A stretch of DNA of 64,000 nucleotides, taken from NCBI GenBank assembly GCA_907165275.2, contig OU015651.1, forward strand, positions 3,866,501 through 3,930,500, in the 5' to 3' direction. Position 1 is the stretch's first letter; every line of letters begins with the position of its first letter. The stretch comes from Zygaena filipendulae. Lineage: Eukaryota; Arthropoda; Insecta; Lepidoptera; Zygaenidae. The notes under the pieces are model-generated. The model was given only the letters and a program-made list of their open reading frames with translations, was not told where the DNA came from and did not search any database. Of the stretch, positions 26,901 through 38,900 are shown piece after piece. The translations under genes were made by a program, and so were the position numbers.

Positions 26901-29900
26901 GCCGCCGTCGAGCACGCCTCGTGGGCACGCAGAGCCTCCACTAGCAGGCTGCGAGCCTGGTAGGTACGTTACAGAAACAGAATAAATAACTTTGAATCAT
27001 CATGTCTTTATTGTATAGACGAGTCATCAAGTTCCACTCATTTCTGTTCAAATTCAAACTGAAAACAATGTGAAAAATTCAAATTATATGCACGAAATGA
27101 AATTAATAGTCATAGAATGGATTCAGCGCTCGCAGAGTCATGGAAAGTTGAAAATGTGGTCGAAATACTAGAGATCGTTTCGTTTCTAGGTGCGAACGAA
27201 ATTTCGCGATTGTCTACGTGCTTCAATTTCGAACGAAATTTTGAATAAAAAGATTGTTTTATGTGATTCTGTTTATTATTTCTGTAATGAAATCTATTTC
27301 TGTACCTGAGTAATATGCAAGGCAAGCAAAATGAGCGATAGAGCATGTTGGACGGCAACCGGCGGCTCCAGAGCGAGGGCGGCGGCCGCGAGCGATGGGC
27401 GCGGCCCCTGGACCTCTTCCACCACTGCTTCTTCCGAATAAAGGCCTGGTAAATATCATCGAAACTATTAGGTCCAATATTTCTATTCTTGTTTATTACA
27501 CAAAATTACAAACAATAATTTCCTAAAAAATCAATACATATTAACATTTATGACAATCAAAGACTTGAGAGCGAATCAAGTTAAGTGACTAACCGCCGCA
27601 CTCAGAGTCGACTTTAATGGTTACTTAGTTAAGTATAGATTTTTAAAACAAAACTGCCGCAATCAGACAAGTTTAATCGATAAATGTTAATTGGCATTTA
27701 ACTAACTAAGTTAAATCTCATTAAATTCCAATTAATATTAATTTACTGAACGTCTCTGATTGCGGTAGTTTTGTTTTAAAAATCTATATTTAACTAAGTA
27801 ATCATTAAAGTCTGAGTGCGGCCGTAAATATTGGATACAACATGGATACAACGCTACATCAGACTTGAAGGATTAACTGATCAACTAATATTGAACTAAT
27901 AAAAGCTGGTTGGCTGGAAAAACATTCATCCAAAAAATTCGCTATCGTTAATTGCCCACTTTCTACGCACCGAATCCCGTGGAGACGAGCCTTAAAAAAC
28001 AAATAAAACAAACTAACTAAGCTGCTGCTACTTCTGGAAAATAATAATAAATATCAAAATGAATTTAACAGAACAAAAACATACATACCTACCAGCAGTA
28101 GAACATAGAAAAATTAATGAGACTCGGTTAAAACTATAGACGAGCGTGATGTATTCAGATTACTAACCGAGAGTGTTAGCTCCGAGCGGATCCTTGAGCG
28201 TGGGGAAGGGCAGGGGCGCGGGCGGCGCGGCCAGGTGGTGCGCGTGGTGGGGGGGCGGCGCGAGCGCGGCCCACGCGGCCGAGTGCGAGGAGCCGGCGGC
28301 GGCGCGCTGCACGCCCTCCACGCCCGCCACCAGCGCCGGCCGCCGGTTCACGCACGTCGTGCCGTTGCCCTGCTGCCCGTGGTCGTTGTCGCCCCACGCC
28401 CACACCTGCACACCGCCACAGAGATAACAATATACCGACTAGAGAGGACATGTAGGCGGAGCAGACGCGCCCACGCTCGCAATGGAAGTTAGAGCAAATG
28501 GTGGAACTTTCCCAAAACTTCCTTCGCTGGTATCCCAAGTATATTTTTCACAATATTCTTTAAAACTATGAATTTCGAAATCGTTAGGTTAATAAATATT
28601 TTTAGGCGTGATGAACCAATTTGTGTACGAAAATCACCCGGCGACACTAGTTTTCATCTGTTTTGCTGAGTTGATGCCCCTTCTATCTGTTCCGTGGCGG
28701 TGGTGGCAGTACGGTACCTGGTGTTCGCTGGTGACGGCCAGGCAGTGCAGCGCGCCCACCGCCACGTGCACGACGCGGCGCCCGCGCAGCGCCTCCACCA
28801 GCGTGGGGCGCCGCACGTGCGCGTCGCAGCCGTGCCCCAGCCGGAAGTAGTCGCCCTTGCCCCACGTCCACACCTACACACCATGTCACACAACATGACG
28901 TGATCAAAACATTGGTAAATATTTATAGATATAGCCTCAGAGTAAATAACTACGTACTCGACTATGGAACATGTCGGAATACTTAGACATCGATAGCACA
29001 ATAAGCGAATGAGCATAGCCAAGGAGCTGCGGTGGAAATTGAAAGGGCCGCTGGAAGGACATACTCCACGCTGTCAAAAGTCATCATCAACATGAAAGCT
29101 TCTTTATTTTAGACCGCGAAGATTGTTAGTTACAGCTATCGATACAAAACTTTACTAATGTGGTGAAATTATCTTTCAACAGTATATGGCAATATGTATA
29201 TATACCTCGCCGTCCTTGGTCAAGGCGAGGCTGAACTGCGCGCCGCACTCCACCTGCACCACGCCGAGCGTGTTGAGCCGCTCCACGTTCATCGGCACCG
29301 CGCACCCGTCCGAGCCGCCGCGACCTGCCCGCCGCCCGTACAGTACATACATCACGTCACAGTCTACATGAATACTGTTACTACGTAAAGAAGCCACACT
29401 TTTCCTAACCCTCCCCTCCCCGTCAACTTTATGCCTCCCCACGCCCCGCCATACCGTAGTGATGGCGACGACGTGTGATAGCGGTGTATGCTACTACGGA
29501 CAACGACAACTTGAATTTGGAACGCAAACTTTACAGCTCGTATCCTTTGTTAGTTTATCGATATCTACACAACGAATTTTGATGCGGTTTTCTCTATCAT
29601 TTACAGATTTTATAAACGGAGTTCCTGAGGGAATCCTGAAATTCATACAGGTGAAACCGTAACTGTATTTTTAGGGCGCGAGCGGCTGCGCCTTGTTCAT
29701 CGGTTACCTAATTTACCAAAGTCGCCGTCGCCCCACGAGAACACCTTCCCACAGGCGGTGAGCGCGAGCGTCTGCGCGTCGCGCGACCCGCACGCCACCT
29801 GCACCACGCGGTACGCGGACAGCGCCTCCACCTACACCACCATCAAAGAACACTGACTGGGCTGCGTAACGAGGCGGTGGTATGTCGCTGTTCATTTTAT

Positions 29901-32900
29901 TTACTAAACAGTTGTGTGTATGTTTGACAATATTTACTTAAAGGAGAATGAAAGAAAGTAGAAACAAATAGAAGTACTTTTACCTAGAAAAAAAGTACAT
30001 ACTATTCCCGAGGGATAGAAAATCGGTTGACAAAATGTACACGAAGCGAAACAGCTGTTAGCATTAAGTGCCGGTATTCATGTGTGTGCGTGTGAGTTTA
30101 TGTTTTTGCGTGGATGTGCGTTTGAGTGTGTGCGTGTGTGCATGGGCGAGGGTGTGCGTTGCGTCTCACCATCTTGGGCGCGAGCTGCGTGCCGTCGTCG
30201 CCGTGGCCGAGCCGCCCGTACTCGCCCAGCCCCCACGTGTAGAGGTGGCCGCGCGCGGTGACGCACGCGCTGTGCGCCGAGCCGCACGCCACGTGCACCG
30301 CGCGCTCCTCGGACAGCGCCTCCACCAGCCGCGGCGCCTCCAGCGTCTGCCGGTTGCCGTGGCCCAGCTTGCCGTCCTCGCCTTCGCCCCACGAGTACAC
30401 CTTCAACGACGACGAATACATTTTTAACCGCGAATCTTTGTCTGAGTTTGATTGTATCTATTAGGTAATTATTATAAAAGAGAACTTGTTGTTTCTTGCA
30501 ATTTCATTCCCCGTTAATTTGAAAGTTTCCCCCCAATTTGCTTGGTATCCACGACACAAGCTTATAGCTTAGTGTGGGATCAAGTAGATCTGTGTGTTGT
30601 GAAGTGGATTATTATTAATCGAAATCGAAAGAGGGGAATCTCGCTTTCAGGTATAATTACCTATTTATCTTCTTATCGTTTGCTATAGACGTGAATCTAT
30701 GATTATTGGGAAGGAGTAAGGGAGAAGGAGGTCTAGCTCCTTTAGCAGCCCGGTGATACTCCATACAAATGAACCGAACCAGTACTTTCCCACAAGTAAA
30801 GACGGCCGACTTGTACGTACCTACACGTTTTGTGCGTGTGAGTGTATCGTAAGGTGAATAATTGTCACATGTAGTTTCTTCAAGTGTCAAACTTTCCTCG
30901 GAATTTGCAGAAAACTTTCGCGGGGTATGAGGAGGCATGAAATTGGTGTAAGGCGGAAAGTGTCACTTTTTTATATAATTTCTATTCTTTGCCTTTACGT
31001 CGTATTATTTATTGTAGTTTGCGAGAGGTGTGTGTGTGTGTTTGTGTGTCGTCGGTGAGCTGACCTTCCCGTCGGCGGTGAGCGCGAGCGCGTGCTTGCC
31101 GCCCGAGTGCACGGCGACGCGGCGCACCAGCACGTGCGCGAGGTGCGGGTTGGCGCGCGGCGTCGACACGTTGTTGCTGTGCCCGAGGCCCAGCCGCCCG
31201 TTGGTGCCCTCGCCGCAGCAGTACACCTACACAACATTATCAGTATTAACAACCTCCACATTAACATTGGCAGTGAATATATTATTATTTTTAACAATAG
31301 TAGTTTTTATACACCCTAGCTGTAATTTTTCTGAATTTAATGAAATTTACATATAAATAGGCATTCATTAAATTTCAGCCTGCATGATGAGCATAAATTG
31401 TTTAGAAACCACATTAAAGTTAACGAATCGGAACCTATGAAATAACTATTATTTAGTAGTCCCGATGACCATCTGTGGTCTTCATCATCAGTTCCACTTC
31501 TTCAAATTTTGCTTTCCGAAAGCAAATGAACGATTTACTATAAAAAAATCCTAAATAGATGGCTATTTAGGTATTTTTTATAGTAAATCATCGACCACAC
31601 AGCCCATAGACGCCTAATGTTTGATTTTGCGTATTGAATGCATTCTGGCGACTAGCTGAGGTAAGATGAAGCGGGGTTGCAACGCCGTGATTGGCTAATT
31701 CAAGGCCACACGCGCTAGTTACACGCGCCACGAAACGTTGGAAAGAAATAGATTAATTTACGCAACGGGAAAGAATGAGACGCCACGATAGTTTGAGTAC
31801 TTTGTTTTAAAACCACGACCAGTGAACCGTGGACTCCGTACTTGCGAAAAAATTTGTTGATTTCCTTGTTTCTCATAAACAAATAAAGATAATAGTTACT
31901 TACAAGTGAAATGTTATCCCATCTTTCTCCATATTAGATGTGTTGCTTTTTTTACCGCACCATTTAATGCTACACTGAGGCATTTTGAGTTTTTTTTTAG
32001 CACTTCCTTTATGCACTCCGATCGTGTTGACAGGTCACAGTAGTGGTCGACACTGATTGAGTATTTCCGCGCGGACATTTATATCGGAACTATAAGTCAG
32101 ATGTGTTGTCAGGAGCCATTCGCCTGTTATTAGGCGTCTATGGGCTGTGTGGTCGATGTAATAAATATAGTAATATTTTTTATAATAATATAGGTGCCTT
32201 TAAATTTTGAAGAGTTCCCTCGATTACTCCAGGATCCCATCATCACATCTCGACTTGGTGGCAATGGGACCTAAGTGGGGATATACCCTTTCAAACAAAA
32301 AAAGAATCATCAAAATTGGTTCACGCAGTCAAGTCGAGAGTTCTGAAGTAACAAACATAAAAAAAAACATACGCGTCGAATTGAGAACCTCCTCCTTTTT
32401 GGGAAGTCGGTTAAAAATACTAGAGGGAGTGTTTCAGTCATGGAACTACTGTACCATACCTACCAATGCATTGATTATACTGTATTTATACCGTCAACTT
32501 ACCTTACCGTCATGAGACACAATGAACAAAGACTTGGAGCCGCCGGCGATGTGCACCGGCCGCAGGGCGCTGAGGGTGGACGAGAACACGGGCACCTTCA
32601 CCTTGGACCCCTTCACACCGCCCAACTGATCCTTGTCGTTCAAACCCCACACGTACACCTGCAATAGAACTCGAACCTTAGCTTCATAAGAATAAAGACC
32701 AAAATCTATTAGTTAGATTATGCGATATTTTATTACCTTTGGGCAGTCATTAGGCACAGAGGATACGTTGTTATCTGTTTGAACTGTGTTCACAGGATTG
32801 TCTTTTTCCATCCAATCGTCGGCTATGAAATTCATGCTCTAGAAAAAAAAAAGCATAAATACACACACGGAATAGAAATATACCAGTACCAATGCCAGTA

Positions 32901-35900
32901 TACAGTCAAGCAGTGATTACCTGTAAAATCTCAGTGTAGAGTGGGTTCGGTCTGAATCCAGTGATGTAGAGGCCGTGCACACGACAGTCGGCGTTCACGT
33001 TGCGATTCTGCTTTATCCCAATTTCGATACACGGGTAATACTAGAATTAAATAAATAAGGTTAATTTAGCGATATTCTCATCAAGTTAAGTGGTCCTGTA
33101 ATGACACCTAAAGCTCTTGCGACAGCTGTTATTTTTGGGCGATAAATCTGCCTATCATGTATAGCTAAGATGCGCGTCACGATGTGTTTATCGAACGAAA
33201 GATAAAATTGTCGATACGACAAATATTTGTGGACGTCCAAGCAAAAAAGTTCAGTAGAGGGGTATTGAGTTAAGACTAGATTCGGTTGAACATTGTGGGT
33301 GATGGCATGCCATCACCCACACAGCAATGTGATTGATTATTGGTAAACGATATAATATGTCGACGAGAATCGATAAAACGGCTCGATTAAGTTTTGTCGT
33401 ATTGTGCATCTTAGGTTTGATGACGAAGACTCGATATAAGTAGTATTTCAAGCATATTTAATTTTGTGTTATATATATAATATAAAACTAAACTTAGTAG
33501 TATTTTAAATATTGTTTCAAATTATTCAATACATCAATTTAATTTAGTAGATATACCATTTATAAGTAGGTAAAATTTAAACCCTGAAAGTGTGAACATG
33601 CGTGATGTAGTTTGATCGCTGTAACGCTGTTTGCATTTTAAACAGGTTCAAGAGTGCTAAAATAACAAGTCACCTGTTTGCAGTCGGCTAGCAGCTGTAT
33701 CTGCGCGAGGTGCGCAGGCAGGCGGTCCCGCTGCGCGTGCGCGGCGTGGGGCGGCGCGCACGGCACGGCGGCGAGCGGCGCCAGCGCGGCCTCGTCGAAG
33801 CTGGCGCCGGCGCGCACCGCCAGCGCGGCCGGCGCGTGCGACCCGCCGCCCACGCCCAGCCCCAGCCGCCGCACGCGCACTCCGCTGCGCATCTCCACGC
33901 GGATCCAGTGCTGGGGGCGCGGCATGAAAATGCGTTTAATTCGTGTACTGTCTCAACTTACGACTCCAATCAGGCGGCACGTCGTAATTCTTTGGCGACA
34001 CTGACGCGCCAATAGTAATTTGATGCCAATGAACTTGTTTCCGGGTTAGTAAAAATTTAAAAAAAAAATCATTAACTTCGGTTTTAAAATGTGAACTTTT
34101 TTCGTAATCCAATCACGATGATAGAAAGTTGATTTCTGCAGGGCAACTATGTAACTTTTGTTGCTATCATATTATTTCAGTTTCAATCAGAAATATAGCG
34201 ATTTTGTGATTAATTAATCATGTTTAGGCAGTTTCAACTTTTGAATTATGCTTAGATATTGTAGATGTCAAAACGTGTTATTCGCAAAACCGCCATGTTT
34301 TCAATTGCAACCGAAAAATGATAGAAACAAAAGTTTACATAATAGCCCCTCTGGCATAAATCTACCCAATGTTTCGTTTAAAAATAAATACTTATAGGTA
34401 TGTATTTTCTGTCGGAAATGTAGAAAAGTTTATTACTACATCTAGGAAATATGGGAAACAATTAAAGTCGTGAACGTGTCTTAAGTTATTTTTATCTAAG
34501 ACGAATGAAGTTTCGTAGAAACATGATCCTGGTAGCTGGTGACAGCTGTTGGACGTGTGCAAGCGCAGGCTAACCTGCCCCGTGCCGCTGGAGCTCTGCC
34601 AGTAGGTGTGCGGCTGCCCGTCGAGCAGGCCGCGCGCGCCGGCGCCGGCGCGGCACGACGACACGCGCACGGCGCGCACCGCCCCGCGCCACCCCACCGT
34701 CGCGCCGCCCGCCGCTTCGCCCCACTCCGCTGCGATGGGCGCCACACGCAATCAGTTCGACGACCGGCGACTACCCGCTAATCGAGACGTTCCGGGTTCG
34801 ATTCCCGGTGAGGGGTGGGCTTTGTGTCATGAACACAGGGTTCCACTTCTCAATCCGAGAGTGTTTATTATTAGATTTTGTGCTTACAATAATATATTTA
34901 TGTAAACTATGTAACAATAGGTAGTATATATTACAATGTTGGTTTCTACAACACGAACTTATAGCTTAATGTGGGATTAAGTAGATATGTGTTATGAAGT
35001 AGGTTAATCTTTAAAAATATTGGGTTCACACACGACCAATGGGCGCCGCATACGAATGTCCTAAGTAATAAGGTACTTACACTGATCAGTAACGAGCTCC
35101 ATTTCGCTGACTTGTCCGATCCAGTTGGGTTGTTGCGGGAAATCGACCGTCAAGTCTCGGCCGTTACTTGATATAGCTATCAAACAGACGTTTAACAATT
35201 TATGAGAGATAATTTCAAGTATCATTCCTGTACGGTGTGTGGTGTGTGGGATGCGGCGCAAGGTGTGTGGTATGTGGGATGAATTTTAGCGTGTAGCGTT
35301 TTCCGCTATTACTGATAGCACTGGCCCATTGTCGCAGATTGCAGTGAGTACTGGTGTTTCAGGTGCTCTCAGTGGTTTGATCACGTAATCGACCTCGGAC
35401 CAATGATTGGACAGCGGCGTTGGTCGGTTGACACGAGTGGTCGACAACGTGACATGACAATGGCATGGACGACATTATACTGGACTGCGTTCCAATTTGA
35501 ACAGTAACCAGTATAGCTCAGTATAATGGAACGACTTCGCAGTGTACTGAATTGACGTCATACCTTACAGTGCCATTAGAATTATATTCTGATAGCACTG
35601 TAAGGTTCGTTATAACGAAAAATACGCGAAGTTTAGTGTGTGGGGTGTGGGATAAAGTTCGGGGCGTGGGGTGTGTATTGTGTGTGTGTACCGGTGACGG
35701 TGCCGACGCTGGCGTGGTCGATGCAGCCCCACTTGTAGCGCGGCTGCGTGACGGCGGCGCGCACGCGCACCCGGTCGCCGGCCGCGAAGGGCGCGCCGCC
35801 CGACACCACCTCCGCGTTCAGCGCGCGCACGCCCGCCACGCGGCCCACGCCGCGCCACTCCACCTGACCACACATCACATTATACACTCTATATACAACG

Positions 35901-38900
35901 CAATAAGATTCATTTTAATATGCAACAATAACAATATTTTTTACATGAGAATAAAATAGATTTGACATAATTATACCTACGTATATCAATATCATAATTA
36001 ATGACCTTGATTGACCCTCAGTCAGCTTTCAGCCGATGAAGATTTACTTCAAGTGATTGTAGAACTTTCAGAAATAGGTGATCTAACCCACACTTCAAGT
36101 TAATTACGAATGCAAAAAATTGAAAATCTTACAAGAATGAAGACATTTTGTTTGATATCACGTTCCACTTTCTGCACTTGACCGACATCCCCGAGAGCAA
36201 TCTGCAAATAAACCGTAACCGTTTATTGTCTGCTTAATGTAACACTAACATTTTATAAGACCAAAGGAAGCGTACATACATGTCAATACCGCCTTAGGGC
36301 TTGTACACACACTTCAAGGAACAAAATCACTTAACAGTAAATTTTCATACTCAAAACATTAAAAACAAAAACGTATCGTTTTGCGGGAGGAGACACTTGA
36401 TATCTGCATTGGATTTTGTACTTAAAGATAATGCAATACGGTATCTTTATCGGGTGACATCACAAAAAAGTTCTCGGGCGTTTTCCCCGATAGGAACGCG
36501 CCGTCGAACGATCAGAACTTACGTCTTCGTACGCTTTGCAGCAGCGCACCGTCATCCCGGGCGCGATGATGTCCGACAAGTACTGCGCGTACTCGTCCTC
36601 GGAGGCGAAGCAGCTGCGCCAGCGGTACGGCGGCTGCTTCTTGTCCTGCTTCGAGCTTTGCGGCTTCACCTCGTACACCGTGTCGTCCGCGCCCTGCGGC
36701 TGCAGCTCCAGCAGGTACGCGACCAGCGCACCCGCCGACGGCAAACTTGTACCACCTAAATATTGTTTCATTATGAAATGAAATTTACTTTAACTTTGTA
36801 CGTTACGACTACTGTAAACAAAGATAAGTAAAACAATATGCAATAATAAACAAAGTATCATTAAAAGTTATCATATAAGTAAGTACGACAAAAAATGTGT
36901 ACACAGTCCCGTCAGGAACAAAGTTCCTCACGCTTTCATCCGTTTTATCAAAATTCCAAATTTTACTAACTTACTTTTATAAGTTAGGGCCGATTTTTCA
37001 ATCGTCAGATAAACAGTTAGATAGTACTTATTCGACAGATAGCAAAATATTACATTTTTCAATCGTCAGATAGGCTCTATCTGGGCAATAAGGGCCCTAA
37101 CTGAGGAATAAATCTATCTGCCGGTTTGACGGCCAGATAGGCGGCTATTCGATAGATAAAACAGATCCATTGACGTTGAGTTTGAGGTTATTTCTTCTTT
37201 TTCTAAAGTAATATGAAAATTATGAAAGTTTTCGATACTGTTGACGATCTCGCAATCGAAGAAGAGGCTATAATGTATGAACATTTAAAACTGAAAGGAA
37301 ATAAAGAGTAGTCAGACCAAGGCCGGACCAGTTTGCTATGTGGGATTCAAAAGAAATTCATAGCCGTTTCAGACTTAAAAGAATCTGTACCTACTATATT
37401 TGCTTCCCCTGATAAGGGATAAAATTATACACGAAACACAAGTAAAGTCCAGCAAATTTTTACAATAAATAATAGTAAGTTAGTAGCTAGGCAACGGGAT
37501 GCACCACGAAAAAAAAGGTTGGATTTGCTATCCTCTTCTAACACACAGTACGACGTATGCGTCTTTCACGCTCCTACAGTATTACAGTGAAGTTGGCAAC
37601 AAAAATCCTCGGTTAGCTATTCGCTTGCTATCTAGCCATTGAAAAATGCAACAGTTTTATTTGTCCTTTTATCAGTCAGATAAATTTATTCGCTAGTTAG
37701 TTATTAGTCGAGTTATCTGACGATTGAAAAATCGGCCCTTAGTATTGTTTTTTTTTTTAATATTTATGTTTGTATTACACATATTTGCTGCAGTTTCTAT
37801 TCCCAAATTTCAATAATCACGCAACGTCATAAGTCACATCTAATACAACATGATGTAAAAAGGCATGGCGGCCAACGCTTGACGATAATATTCGAACTAC
37901 GCCGGACGGAACGTTTCCGTGCATCACGTGTGACGATTTCTGCCAGTTAGTTAACATACGTGATTGTATTCTCTTTGCTTCTTTTGCAAGCCGCGTCAAG
38001 GCACTTCGCTCCCATAATCCTAGCAGAAACTACTATTGAAAGTTTTTAACGCACCCAAACTCTGAATAGCAGCGTACACAGCGTGCCGTGAGAATCCCAT
38101 TTCAATGACCTGTTGAACTTGAGATGAATTCGCCCACGTGTTGAGATCTTTTCGCGCTGAAAACACATTATAGAAGAAGATTAACATTGAATATCAAACT
38201 TTGCCAAACACAATAAGATCGTAATTTTATTGATCTCACTCACATAACGACGCCGTGCTAGTCGACGGCCCCATCGATATTTGCATGACGTTACTTTTAT
38301 CTATTATCGGTATATCGGGCGGCGATTCGTGATCTTTTTCATCACCTGAGTACAAAAAAGCAAAAGGTTCATCCATTTAAAATTTGTTTTAGAGCTGGTG
38401 ACAGGGCTTAAACTGGTTCTCTGTCTTTGATTGGGTTGTTTTTGTAGTAGAGTTTGTGTTTGGCTGGGCAATTGATTGCACATCATCAGCTACCAACAAA
38501 AGCGATTCGACCTGCGTAATTTTCTGTAAGAACGCTTAGCCGCTTAGTGCTGGCACTCTGTCTTTAGTCACAGAATAAAGAAGTTTGTCTCGTCTGGATG
38601 GCTTCGTCGAACGCCACTGTACCAGTACTATCCTTACTTTATGCCCGAGTGTAGTGCAGTGATCGTTTCCACAGAGAAAATAAATCAACTAGAGAGGACA
38701 TGCAGGCTGCGCAGGCGTGGCATAGTTGCAAAGGTAGAACAAATGCTCTAACTCTAACTTTCAAAAAACTTCTTTTTTTTATTTATTTAACAATTAATGC
38801 ACACAAGGACAACATAAAAAAGAAAGAAAGTATAAAAGTAAACATGTACAAGGGTCATGCTTATTCCATACAATTGGAGCGCTCTTACGATCTTTTGCTG

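Noticed and set aside
34795..34807. tRNA gene
   Set aside because: Only a box B is present; no cloverleaf or anticodon arm can be drawn. It is the head of a SINE-like repeat.
36301..36759. 152-codon plus-strand ORF
   Set aside because: Antisense shadow of the HERC2 CPH exon 36523-36755, whose minus-strand frame has clear homology.
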